Of a stretch of DNA of 52,696 nucleotides, positions 36,340 through 47,297 are shown one piece after another (positions within the stretch are counted from its first letter, which is position 1; each line of letters opens with the position of its first letter). Where the stretch lies: assembly GCA_037176905.1 (NCBI GenBank), contig JBBBWG010029499.1, forward strand, positions 1 to 52,696, read 5' to 3'. A model generated the notes under the pieces. It was not told the DNA's origin. It saw nothing but the letters and a program-made list of their open reading frames with translations, and did not search any database. The position numbers were made by a program, and so were the translations under genes. The stretch comes from Azolla pinnata. Its lineage: Eukaryota > Streptophyta > Polypodiopsida > Salviniales > Salviniaceae.

Positions 36340-36596
36340 GCATATGCCATTCCCAGGAATGTATTTGTTTCGATTACGACATAAAAAAGCACTATTTCAC
36401 ACACACATACAACATACGNNNNNNNNNNNNNNNNNNNNNNNNNNNNNNNNNNNNNNNNNNNNNNNNNNNNNNNNNNNNNNNNNNNNNNNNNNNNNNNNNN
36501 NNNNNNNNNNNNNNNNNNATATGCCATTCCCAGGAATGTATTTGTTTCGATTACGACATAAAAAAGCACTATTTCACACACACATACAACATACGC
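36340..36596. other. Assembly gap of 100 N with duplicated flanks
   Basis: N runs from 36419 to 36518, exactly 100. The 77-bp sequence left of it (ATATGCCATTCCCAGG to CACATACAACATACG) is repeated identically right of it (36519-36595). This looks like two contig ends that overlap but were not merged, or a longer tandem repeat that was collapsed. Confidence 0.95.
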
Positions 36597-36800
36597 ATAT
36601 ACATACATACATATACGTATAGACCTACATACAGATACGTATAGAAATGCATACGCTTTGCCATGACATGCATGTTATGCATTTGCATCGTATGTATGTA
36701 TGCATGTGTGCATGCATGTACGCATGTTATGTTGTGTTATGTTATGCTATGTTATGCTATGCTATGTATGCGTGTGTGTATGTATGTATGTATACTGTTT
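36597..36800. repeat. Alternating purine-pyrimidine and TATG-repeat tract
   Basis: Runs of ACATACATACATATACGTAT, GTATGTATGCATGTGTGCAT, (GTTAT/GCTAT)n at about 36726-36768, and (GTAT)n at 36776-36795. It lies directly upstream of the CT-rich leader (36820-36910) of the ArfGAP gene. Confidence 0.85.
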
Positions 36801-36819
36801 CCGTATATCCGCGTCAAAG

Positions 36820-36911
36820 TCTTCCTTCTCTTGATCTCTCCATCGTTCCGTCTCCGATCTCTCCATCTCCATCTCCGTCTCCATTTCCATCTCCATCTCT
36901 CTCTGCGTGTC
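36820..36911 (+). promoter_or_regulatory. CT-rich leader of the ArfGAP gene
   Basis: Repeated ATCTCCATCTCCGTCTCC motifs run up to the ATG at 36912. It probably belongs to the 5' UTR, as in the DUF1639 and RanBP1 genes. Confidence 0.5.
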
Positions 36912-39900
36912 ATGGGCTCAGAAGAAGTCCTCGATCGCGACTCCCTCTTCCGAAAGATTAAGGCTAAGCCCGAAAATAAGGTACCTCTTCTTTCATTCGA
37001 TCTTTTTCCATCCTCCCTTCCCGCTTCTCGCCCTCCTGTTTTAGATCCATTGCATCTTTCGCTGTTCCTAATTACCTTCTTGGACTCGTGTCTCTACTAA
37101 ACGGATCGGTTAAACATCTGGAGTGTAGACGTAGTCTCACGGTCGAGACGATCTGTTTCCTCGTGCGAAAAATTGTTCCATTCCGAGACTGCCTTGTTGC
37201 AAGTTCGTGTATATATGCACGCACTCGAATGTTTAGTGCCAAGGTTTTTACGCATGTATATACTTTGGACCACAGGTTCCAAGGTCTTTTGAGCATTTTC
37301 CTCAGAGATATCTCATTTCTAGAAATTTACACGTTTTTTCACCTAAAACCAGAAATTTGGAGATTGAATACATGAATTCCGTTTCACCAAGAAATGCGAC
37401 ATGGAAAACGGCGTGACTGGCTCGAAATCTTTTTGCGGCCCTATGGTGCGGATTGATTTCTTTTAATGTGATTTCCTTCACTGTGAGAGTCATATATTTC
37501 TAGCATTTAGGATCTCATTTGGATCTGCAGATTGAAAATAGTTTACACAAAGGCTCAAATTTTCAATTCGATGTTAATACTTTGATGCCACCCTTTAGCC
37601 ATATAATGGTTCTGGAAAACAGTTCTATAGGAAAGAATCCACATAATAAAGGGAAGAAATATTAACGCAGCTTAGGTGTCTTGAAATTTCCTCTGTGATT
37701 GAACAATTTATTACATCCGAAATGTTCTCCCACACAGTCATCCTAAGTAGATCTAATATTCCTGTCTATCAAACATCTACAAATTTTGAGCTTTAGATGG
37801 AATGGTACTTTTTATGTCATTTGCTGGATGGAATGGGCTATTTTTGTTAACGATTATTTTACCACTGTTTGACACATGAAATGCTATTGTCGTGCAGTAT
37901 GTAATCCCTCAAGGATGTTGTGCTTGTAACTCTACTTGCGTAGCATTTGCTTGGCTTTTAGCATGGGTGGGATGAGCAAAGTGCTAAAAATGTTTGTGAA
38001 TTCTCTTTATTGATGTAGTTTGCATGGACGTATTGTTGCTCAACAACGTCTTTTGTTATCCCTTGTTATTTAACTGATCAATGTCTAAGAGTGATTGGTA
38101 TCATCATATTCCATCGCCTCAGCTTGATAGAGAGAAAGAGTGAAAGAAAGAAAGAAAGAAGAAAGGGTGATATATAAACGTTTACTTAGGACAATATGAC
38201 CCATAAATTTTAATGTGACCTGATAGGGCACGTATCAAATATTAAACTGATAAAAATAGATACTACACTTGATCTTAGCCAAAAGGCTGAGAGAAGATTT
38301 TATTTGCATTTTTGAAGATAAAATATTAGCAGTTGTACCAAAAATTGAAATACGGTTGACATATTGATATTGGAATTCGAAAGACTCTCAATGCTCTGTA
38401 ATTCTACCAATGAATGCTGCAATGGAGAATGCACATTGAGATTGTGAGAAGAACGTGTCTAGGGAGTGCCATGAATTGATTGCCGAAAAAAACTGTGAAT
38501 GTGATGGATGGTGAAACTTGTTAAGCAAAGCTTGATGCTTTGATTCTAGAATTTGATCGAAGCTAAGCAAATGGTATATTCAAAGAGAATCTGAGTTAGG
38601 CCATTTTGAAGCAATGGCGAGGATGATGAATAAGATTGTGGGCCCGATCATGTATCTATGAGTATGGTTTCTTCATTTAGAGAAGAAGAGTGATTTATAG
38701 TTCAGTGCTGTGTAGGTAATATGATGTATGGAACATGAACATTTACATTATCTATTCATCCATGATACTTTAACATCTTGTCTCATCAAAGAGAACGAGC
38801 AGAAGCAATGATCTGGAGTTGTAGGCTCGGGCATGTACCTGTGAGCAGAAGATTTATTTATAGTTTTGTGCAACATGGGTATTGTAATGCGTGAAACATG
38901 AGCCTCTCCATTGTTCCAATTCTTGATACATTAACCTTTCAAAAATGTCTCATTTACTGATGGAACTCTTAGCGCAAGTGTGATACATCTCATCTTCCAA
39001 CCGTTTCCTCATATCTTTCCTTCCAGAGCATAGGAATTTGCTTCTTTGTGTCCTTTCTTCCTCTTACTCACTTCCATGTGATTCTAGGGGGTTAGTGTGG
39101 GTATGTTTGAAATCTTAAACATGCACTTGATTACTCTTTCCATAGTCTTGATTTAAACGGGAAGTGATCTGGTGTCAACAAATAGGAGCATATATAGGAG
39201 TAGTTGTTTAAATTAAAGAAACCTTATCAAACACTTAACCAAGTAGTTTTGTTCAAGCATCAGATTTGGAATTGGGCACATGATTCCAGCAATCCCTTGA
39301 GAAATTTTTTTATATCCATCCAATTTTATTAAGTTAATAGTATTTGTGAAAACCTTAAAATCGGAACATATATATTACTAGTGTAGATTGACACTAATGG
39401 CCAAAAGAATGATAAATGGATAGGCATTGAAACGGAAGCATCATTTCCATCATCAGATCCATATGGGAGTTTACTGTTCTCTTCCTCATTATCATAAACC
39501 GGCTTTCTATGATGAAGCTCTCGAGGACTCATTTTTTCCTGTTCAGCTTTAGGGAAATCATGTTCTCTTAGGTAGTTGTTCTAACTCAATTCTAGTTCAA
39601 CGTCAAAGTGTTGATTTCTTTCTTATTTTTCTGCTGATGCAAGGGTCTTTTCTTTCTGCAAGACTCTGCATCTTGTAATAATTGTCAGGGGTTTGAGGCC
39701 ATGAAAACAATATTTTAAGAATGGTGATATATATAAAAGATAATGTAACTGATAAAATAATGTACTGGGGTGCCAGAGAGGGTAAATCTCTGCAAAGAAA
39801 TGATCTAATAGGCTCCCTTGGAAGAAAGCTTGTAGGTCCAAATATCCTGAGAACAAAAACTATGACTCTTAAATTATAAACATAGTATGTGCATTGTTAG

Positions 39901-42900
39901 CTAACCATCTATTTCACAATGTACCATATAAAAAATTATCAAACATCTAGATTGAACATCCTCATTTAAATCCAACAAGAACTCCCAATTATGGATATTT
40001 TATACATAATATTCAACTAATCTGAGATTATTCGAAACAGTGAGAGAGGTGCTCATACAAGGATTGGCCAGAATGAAAAAGTACATGAATATACAGATTA
40101 ATTTAAATTGTACCTTTAACTAGGATATTAATGATTTAATACTTATTCTGTAGTCAATCTGCATAGGATTGAAGCTTCTTGAATGGATTTTAAAAGCTAA
40201 GAGAGGAGTAGGTGGTGGTTCTCAGAGAGAGATTGGAAACAAATGATGAAATTGTAGAAGCAGTTACCCCATTTCACTCTATCTTACAGTTTTTAGGATA
40301 GAGATGACATGATGATCTTTAGATCATCATGGCCAAACGACCAAAAAGCACCATGATGATGATGATGATGATGATGATCATCATCATCATAATATAGTTT
40401 CTATAATTCAGTGCGTTGTGGTCCAAATAGGCTTCGTGAGAGAGCTATCACCTAAAATATCTTAACACACAGGAAAAGGAAGAATCCTTGGGAGCTTTGA
40501 ATAATTTCAAGAATGTTTTTGTGCACGTTGGAATTAAATATATGCAAATTGTAGCAACCTGATTTCCACTGGCTTCCCTCCTAGTTATATGTTATGTTTT
40601 TTGTGTTACGATGAAGTGAATATGTTCATGTAGTGGAACTCGAGTGTTGAAAATCTTACTCATAATGCAACTTGAAGGTTGAAATGGATGGTAGTGTACA
40701 ACAGGTAGGCACCATTGCAAGCTAATTGTGGCAGTTAAGATACGTGCACAAGACATTGAGTGCCATCTTCTGTTGGCAGTGACCGTACTGGCTTTTAGAA
40801 TGTAATAAAGGTTCACAGTCCCACGTTTTCTACTCATTACTTTAGCCACTATTTAATGTATTGGAGACATAAAAACTCTTGCACGTGTGGAATAGTGTCA
40901 TAAGGATTGGTGGCTAATTATTCAACCTATAAAGCACACATCCTGCACTTTGGCTTAGTCAATCAGATGATAATGTTAAAATAAAGGAGGAGAGCATGAA
41001 AACAAGAATAGAGGTTATGTGTTTTGCCTTATGCAAAACAGACTGCTTATCTAGACTTGAAGTAGATGATATTCTATTCATAATCAAGGCGACAAGAGAG
41101 GGATGTTAAACATTATCTGATTAAAATATTTGGTGAGCCAGAATATGTGATTTGTGACAAAGAAACCATTGCACTTTGTTTCTTTGATTTCTATAAGATC
41201 CAATTTGTGGATAACACAATATTCATTTGATGTTTGTGTATCCAATAATTATACATATAAGAAAAACATGCGATGTGAAGTTGTGTGTACATGTTTATAT
41301 GCCGAGAAATATATTCAGTCTATGAATTTTATTGATCTAATTATGAACAAGGTATTTTACAGGTTTGCTTCGATTGTAATGCGAAAAACCCATCTTGGGC
41401 TTCTGTAACGTATGGTGTTTTGATTTGTCTCGATTGTTCAGCACTTCACCGGAGCCTTGGTGTTCATATTACATTTGTGCGGTAGTGGACCTTCAAAATT
41501 TCTATGCATATGCATACATTGTGCAAAATATTCCCTTCTTGATCATATTCAAAAGTCATGATGGTTGGATTTAACTGCAGATCCACAAATCTGGATTCGT
41601 GGAATCAAGATCAGTTGAAACTGATGTCAATTGGTGGCAATGCCAGAGCAGGAACCTTTTTTAAGCAGCATGGATGGACCGAGGGGGGGAAGATTGAATC
41701 CAAATATACCTCTAATGCAGCTGTCCTTTACAGGCAGATACTTGCTAAGGATGCAGCAAAAAGTACCCTAGAAACCTCTTCTTCCGTTCCAGGTTCTCCA
41801 ACTGGTTTCAACTTCAAAGACGTTCCCATTGGGAAGAGTCCAAATGCAGATTCTGTGGTAGATTCTGGAGATTCAGATTATCTACTGGTAGATATGCCTA
41901 AAACAGCTGCCATTCCTACCACTCAGCATTCTGCGCGAAAACCGACGTCTATTGGGGTCAAGAAGACGGGTGCAAAATTAGGTGGTAGTTTAGGTGTCAA
42001 GAAATTAGCCGCCAAAGTAAACATGTTAACTAGACCTTTTATAATAATTTTGGTTTTTTTTTTATCTTACTTTTTTTTAAAATCATAATTTGAAACTGGT
42101 CAATGAGTAGGGAAATGAAAACATTTATGACCAAAAACCTTCAGAAATTCCTCCTGAGCCTGTGCCTCCTCCATCTTCCTCAGTGACGCAGCCGGCGTCT
42201 CACATATCAAGGTTTGCTTATTTAGAAACAGATCCAGATACAGAGAGCAACGTCACTTCTGGACATGTTTTAGCTCCACCAGCAGGAGTAAATTTCTTCA
42301 CAGATTTCAACAACTCTGCGGGTTCTCGTAAAACTAACAGTTCTAGCCGGTCCAAGCCTCAGGTGAGGAAGGTTTTATATTCACATCATATTCATCTTGT
42401 TTGGATTTCGAGTTTGATGCATTAAATTAAGTATATGGATTTCCGTCATGGAAGGCTCAATTCTACAACCATATACGATGCTTCCCAATTGTATTCAATA
42501 GCCTTTTATGAATTCTCATGGTCAGAGATCGCTATAAGAACTTTCCCAGTACATTTTTCTTATTCTAAAGAATTCCAAGAATATCAATCAAAATTAAAAT
42601 TCATACTACGTCTTTGTGTAAAATTGGAACTTTCTATGTTGTTTGATTGTTCTCCTTTATATCTCAATTTTTATTCAACAATGCTATTCAGGGGGGTTGA
42701 TTCTAAAAATATAAGAGAAAATAAATCCTGATAAAATCAGAAGTCTTGTGTGAATTTTAAACGATCTGCTTTGGATGGTCGTATGTATTAATTACCTACT
42801 GATTTTCATCCTTTGAAATTTAATCAGATTGAGGAAAGTGATGAAGCTCAGAGGAAGTTTGCAAATGCAAAATCTATATCATCTTCTCAGTTTTTTGGGG

Positions 42901-43672
42901 AAGATAAGAAAGTTGATGCAGACAGCCAAGTGCGGCTGCAGAAATTTGCAGTATGCTTCCACCTTGCCCATTTTTCATCATTTTAACATTTCAAGAATTA
43001 TGTCAGTTTGTCTCTGTTTTTCCTCTTTTTCTGGCAGAATTCTTCCTCCATATCAAGTGCAGACTTTTTTGAGCGCAAGGAGGGACCACCCAGTTCTGCT
43101 GTTGATTTAACAGCTAGTGAACTGATTACACGGATTAGTTTCCAGGTATCTATCTTGCCGATTTGTAAAGGTGTTTGATTGAAAAGCATAATATTATTCC
43201 AAACTTCATTTTAACAAGCATATCGCTCTGTTTTTAGAGTAAGGATCAAGAGACCCCCGTATTATTAGAATATGACTGATGTAGGTGGCACATAGTGATC
43301 TAAGCCACAGTGAAATCCTGGCGATAATAAAATTCACCTCTAATTACTGACTGATTTGGATAGATAATCTATAGTATAATAATTTTGTTGATGAGAAGTG
43401 AAATTGTTCATGATCTCATATGGTATCTTGGTCACTTACATAAACCAACGGTATATACCTGCAAATGTGATGGTATGAATCGGATTTTGCTCTTTTGAAT
43501 AATTATAAACAGGTTTCTCCCAATAGTATTAGTAACTTTTGGGACTCCACATTTTGTTTTGCAGGCATCTCAGGACATGTCATCCTTGAAGAGCTTAGCT
43601 GGGCAAACTGGACGAAAGCTCACAACTATTGCGACAAACCTGATTTCTGATCTACAAGATCGCATTAGATGA
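36912..43672 (+). CDS. ADP-ribosylation factor GTPase-activating protein, AGD8/9/10 type
   Basis: It stimulates GTP hydrolysis on ARF at Golgi membranes, so controlling COPI coat cycling (ArfGAP2/3 class). Seven exons: 36912-36980, 41363-41481, 41581-42016, 42111-42362, 42828-42950, 43038-43145 and 43565-43672. All are GT-AG and in phase, giving 404 residues, the usual size. The ArfGAP domain (about 9-125) has the C4 zinc finger [10 protein letters not shown] ... [11 protein letters not shown] and the arginine-finger region [11 protein letters not shown], then [19 protein letters not shown]. The C-terminal part holds the ArfGAP2/3 features: an [10 protein letters not shown] block, then SSADFFERK and a final [16 protein letters not shown] helix. 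Intron 1 is 4.4 kb, far larger than the others, and holds a U2-like sequence and hairpins. The family is certain; which of AGD8, 9 or 10 is not. Confidence 0.95.
38160..38298 (-). ncRNA. U2 snRNA-like sequence (pseudogene or SINE head)
   Basis: From 38298 downward the minus strand reads ATCTTCTCTCAGCCTTTT, then GGCTAAGATCAAGTGTAGTA, then TCTATTTTTATCAGTTTAAT and ATTTGATACG. This is the U2 5' end through stem-loop IIa, with the branch-site-pairing GUAGUA intact and a few substitutions. After GATACG it no longer follows U2: it runs into TATGGGTCATATTGTCCTAA, then GTAAACGTTTATATATC, and a (TTTC)n tail (38165-38135). I see no plant snRNA upstream element or spaced TATA box above 38298. It lies inside ArfGAP intron 1, antisense to it. 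So it is more likely a retroposed copy than a working U2 gene. Confidence 0.8.
40308..40396. repeat. Two neighbouring perfect hairpins in ArfGAP intron 1
   Basis: The first, 40308-40331, has 11-bp arms (CATGATGATCT/AGATCATCATG) around TT. The second, about 40352-40391, is a (ATG)n run that turns into (ATC)n at TGATCA, giving perfectly paired arms of about 15 bp. Confidence 0.9.
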
Positions 43673-44481
43673 CGGCAGCTTGCATTGATTTTCACAAATA
43701 TAATGTGTGCACTCAGAAAAATATCTCAAAATTTGAACTCTAATTGTAAATGACTTTCTGCATAGAGTCACGAGGTAGGATATGTCGGAGGAGTATTTAT
43801 TTTTATTGGTAGCCGGTCATTATGAATATGACAGTTTGTTTATATGTAAGTAGTCGTCGTATATAAGGATACTTGTGTGAACCATGAGTGGTATCCAGAA
43901 AACCAAAGTTTGCCAAAGCTTAAAAAGCGAGTCTCAAGAGTGGTTGTGAACTTGCTGTAATTTGAATAGCTACACTTTTTTTGTTTCTTGCACATGGGCT
44001 CTGTTTCTTCTACCCTGGTCGTTTGTCTCCATATCTGCTACATGGCTTCTTGTAAACATGGCAACAAGAAGGAAAATACTTGTTGTTTTTAGTTGCATTG
44101 TGTTTGCCTCTTCTTCTGCACAGCGAGCTTGGAAGCTGTCTTCCTGCATGCAACATGCATGTTTCTGAAGCAAAGCAGTGATGGTTTTGTCATTCATGAA
44201 CAAGAAGAGCCAATGTGGAGAATCATCACTGTCTTGGCTTGACGAAGCTTCTTATTATGATTTTTGTTTGTGGTGAAATTGTACAGTGGAGCATCACCAT
44301 CGCCACCATCACCATCTCCATCATGGTGCTAGGATTGACATCCCTGCGAATCAGCTTCTCGAACCATTGGAAGAGCTTGGAGACATGGCGCAGACAGGCT
44401 TGGATCAAGTTGTGCTGCCATACATACTGTGCTCTGTTTGCAGGCTATGGAAGATGAAGAGGATGAAAAGCAGAGCATAAA
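43673..44481. other. Spacer between ArfGAP and PPR genes
   Basis: It should hold the ArfGAP 3' UTR and PPR promoter. A CATCACCATCGCCACCATCACC run lies near 44290. No separate gene supported. Confidence 0.5.
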
Positions 44482-46278
44482 ATGCTGCTGAGTATGCAGA
44501 TGCGGATGCTGGTCAGGAGGACGTGCAGGCTGAAGCAGGTCTTCTCAGAGGTATCATCCTCCTCCTTCTCCTCTCCTTCTTCTTCTTCATCATCATCATC
44601 ATCATTAGCAGCAGCAGCAGCAGGAGCAGAATCATCAAGAATCAGAGGAAGGGGATTGTCGCTGCTCTCAGAAGCTTTATCCCAAATAGCATCAGAATCC
44701 AATGCCCGGGCCGAGCTGCTGCAGCAAGTGAAGGCGATCGGGCGCCTGATTCGGCGCCGGGATTGGGACCCCAACTCGGATCGCACCTGTTCCAGCCTTC
44801 TGGGCTTCGCCCTCACCCCCGATCACGTCGCAGAGCTCATCGGCAGGCTTTCCCTTCCGGCCAAACACCATCGCCATCGCCGCCGAGGCGGAATCTCCGA
44901 AGATGAGCACCACTCAGAAGACATGGACCCTTCGGCTGCCTGCGTCTGGGCCCTCCGCATCTACATCTGGGCAGCAAAACAGGCAGGATACCGCCACAAT
45001 GCCGTCGTCAGAAGCCTCGTCCTCGAGCTATGGGAGCACAGAGACCAAGTTCTGCAGTTCCTCCTTCTCATCGACAACCCTTCTTCTGAATCTTCTTCAT
45101 CATCATCATCATCGGCGGCCTCGCCAGAGAAGTTCAAGCTCTTGATCCAAGGCTATGGATGGGCACACATGCCGGACATGGCCATGTGTGCCCTGGCGAG
45201 GATGACGACGGAAGCAGGGATGGAGCCCGATCTCTCGCATTTCAACACCTTGCTGCTTGTCCTAGTCCACGCCAATCGCTTGCCGATGACGAGGGAAGTG
45301 TACAAGCAGATGCTGGAGCGAGGAATCAGCCCCGATGCTACCACATATGCTCTCCGAGTTCGAACCTATTCTGCATCGGGCCAGTTCGATGAAGCCCTGA
45401 AAGCCTTCCGGCAGCTGCTCAAGGCTGGCTTCCGCCCCGACCTCAAGACCTTCGGCTACCTCCTCGACTCCATGTGCAAGGCGAAGCGAGCTCGCCTCAT
45501 CTATGTCATCCTCATCGACATGCACAAGCACCGCTGCAGCCCTGATGTTGCCGTCTACCATGAGATCCTGGAAGGCCTTTGCCGCAACGATTGCGTCAAG
45601 GATGCGGAAAAACTGGTGAAGCTCATCCGCGAGCGAGGCATCGATCCCAGCCCCTTCGTCTGCAATGTCCTCGCCAAAGGGCAGTGCCGAGAAGGTAAGA
45701 TTCGGTGCGCTCTCATCCAGGTCCATGACATGATCAAACGTGGGTTCCTTCCGAACCCTGATGTTTTCGACCTGCTGCTCATCAATCTGTTCAAGGAAGG
45801 CCGGATTGGCAACATATGCAGGCTTCTGGGTAAGCTCGTGGAGAAGGGGTTTGTGCCCCCGATCTCGACCTACGACATATTGATCTATGGGATGTGTAAA
45901 TGCGAGGAGATCGATAAAGCATTCAAAAGCTGGGAGATTCTGATGCAGTTTCGCCTTCCGGGCGTCAAAGCCTATCGGGCACTCATCGAAGGATTGTGTA
46001 ACTTGGGTCGGGTGGCCGAAGCAAAACTCGTATTCCGAAAGACTATGGAGAAGGGAGGCGTTGGTGATGACGCTGCCCACGATGTGTTGATTTTGAGGTT
46101 GAAGCAGGCCGGAAGGGTGATCGATGCAAGGGAATGTCAAGAGATACTGGATCGAAGGAGACAAAGGGAGGCTTGCGACGGTGAGCTTTCGAGCCGATCC
46201 ATTCTGGCCGGTGATGATGACAGTGATGGTGGTGGGAGTCATAGTGCTGAAGATTTCTCCGGTGATGAGAAAATCTGA
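44482..46278 (+). CDS. P-class pentatricopeptide repeat protein
   Basis: PPR proteins of this class bind organelle RNA base by base and act in transcript stabilisation, splicing or processing. It is one uninterrupted frame of 598 residues, as most plant PPR genes are. The N-terminus (MLLSMQMRMLVRRTCRLKQ) is basic and lacks acid residues, fitting a mitochondrial presequence. A Ser-rich low-complexity stretch follows at 26-42, and another at about 203-212. About ten P-type motifs run from about 215 to 570, for example HFNTLLLVLVHANRLPMTRE, TYALRVRTYSASGQFDEALK, VYHEILEGLCRNDCVKDAEK, AYRALIEGLCNLGRVAEAKL. No E, DYW or LAGLIDADG domain is seen. The exon is GC-rich. ATGs at 44500 and 44506 are alternative starts. 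The RNA target cannot be told. Confidence 0.93.
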   Translation: MLLSMQMRMLVRRTCRLKQVFSEVSSSSFSSPSSSSSSSSSLAAAAAGAESSRIRGRGLSLLSEALSQIASESNARAELLQQVKAIGRLIRRRDWDPNSDRTCSSLLGFALTPDHVAELIGRLSLPAKHHRHRRRGGISEDEHHSEDMDPSAACVWALRIYIWAAKQAGYRHNAVVRSLVLELWEHRDQVLQFLLLIDNPSSESSSSSSSSAASPEKFKLLIQGYGWAHMPDMAMCALARMTTEAGMEPDLSHFNTLLLVLVHANRLPMTREVYKQMLERGISPDATTYALRVRTYSASGQFDEALKAFRQLLKAGFRPDLKTFGYLLDSMCKAKRARLIYVILIDMHKHRCSPDVAVYHEILEGLCRNDCVKDAEKLVKLIRERGIDPSPFVCNVLAKGQCREGKIRCALIQVHDMIKRGFLPNPDVFDLLLINLFKEGRIGNICRLLGKLVEKGFVPPISTYDILIYGMCKCEEIDKAFKSWEILMQFRLPGVKAYRALIEGLCNLGRVAEAKLVFRKTMEKGGVGDDAAHDVLILRLKQAGRVIDARECQEILDRRRQREACDGELSSRSILAGDDDSDGGGSHSAEDFSGDEKI

Positions 46279-46462
46279 ATCTGCCCCTATAGTGTTCTAA
46301 GTTTTGTATAAGGTAGGGGGATGATGCCGACGGAATCTGTTATCCAAGCAACGGAGGTTTTATAAAGTTTGTCGAGTTGGAGTCTGGGTAATGCATAGGT
46401 TTGAAGGTTGCACATTGTTGTTTGTAGTTGGGTGTTTTGGTTTTTCCTGGCTTCCACAGAGT

Positions 46463-46465
<3 letters not shown>

Positions 46466-46497
<32 letters not shown>
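46466..46497 (+). repeat. (ATC)n microsatellite
   Basis: About ten perfect ATC units lie roughly 190 bp past the PPR stop, probably in its 3' UTR. Confidence 0.95.
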
Positions 46498-46741
46498 GTA
46501 GGTGGAAAACAAATCCATCTGTAAATGGAGAACAGCACATGTAGTGAATGTGTTTTACAGATATATACTACATCAGCCGTGGATAATATGGCTGTTGTTG
46601 GAAGTATGAAGTGGTGGGGAGCTCTTACATTGGGTTTTTCGGGTTACTGTTCCGTGTTTCATCGATGAGGTATTACAGTGAGAGTTCTGTTTGATGATGA
46701 TGCTCAGCGAGTACGGCATGTGGAATATGGCAATCCACGGC

Positions 46742-47011
46742 TTAATTCGACTGAGGGTCTGTAAAAACATTTGGAAACAACAGATCCAAGAGATCATCTT
46801 GCCATTCAGGCATTGCTTCCTGGCAACGGAACCCTTGCAAGGATTGGATCGGCTTTGAGAGCAAGGGCTGCTGCTGGCGCTGCCGCCGCTCGAGCATCTC
46901 AGGTTTGTACCTCCTGGACCAGTCGTGTCGCGCTGTTGATTCGGAAATAGTACCTCGTGAGAACGATGAAAAACCGAAGAAGAAGAAGAAGAAGACAGCA
47001 AGGCGAAGCAT
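46742..47011 (-). CDS. Candidate small secreted protein, 89 residues (weak)
   Basis: Minus-strand frame starting MLRLAVFFFFFFGFSSFSRG, which resembles a signal peptide. It is followed by a charged, Arg/Gln-rich part and the end DDLLDLLFPNVFTDPQSN. The Phe run comes from a (GAA/TTC)n microsatellite, so the signal-like start may be accidental. No family recognised. It sits 290 bp downstream of the ATL gene on the same strand, so it may simply be ATL 3' UTR. Confidence 0.25.
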   Translation of the reverse strand: MLRLAVFFFFFFGFSSFSRGTISESTARHDWSRRYKPEMLERRQRQQQPLLSKPIQSLQGFRCQEAMPEWQDDLLDLLFPNVFTDPQSN

Positions 47012-47297
47012 CCGATCCTGGAGCGGGTATGCTTCCCTCTCTCCCATGTACATGTCTGTTGTGTAGTTAAAAGTGTTTAGAGTAACGAACCCGGATCGAA
47101 TGGATGGGAGGTAAGAGCGGGGGGTTGCGAGACGCCATAGCCGGATCGGCGTCACTCCTCGGCACGACACGGAGATGGCGATAGAAGCAGCTGGTATTGG
47201 AGAAGATCCATCCATGGCAAAAGCTTGTGGCAGCTTGTATGGAGTCTGCAGCTGCCGAAGGGAACAATGGCAGGAAGGAGGGGTGTGTGTTAGGGTT

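Noticed and set aside
36258-36622. Frames running through the N gap
   Set aside because: They contain unknown bases and duplicated contig ends; not real.
38160-38298. Working U2 snRNA gene
   Set aside because: The 3' half does not follow U2, several bases differ in the conserved 5' part, and no plant snRNA promoter elements are seen upstream.
45262-46242. 326-codon open frame antisense to the PPR gene
   Set aside because: It is a shadow of the GC-rich PPR coding exon; the sense strand has clear PPR motifs and the antisense translation has none.
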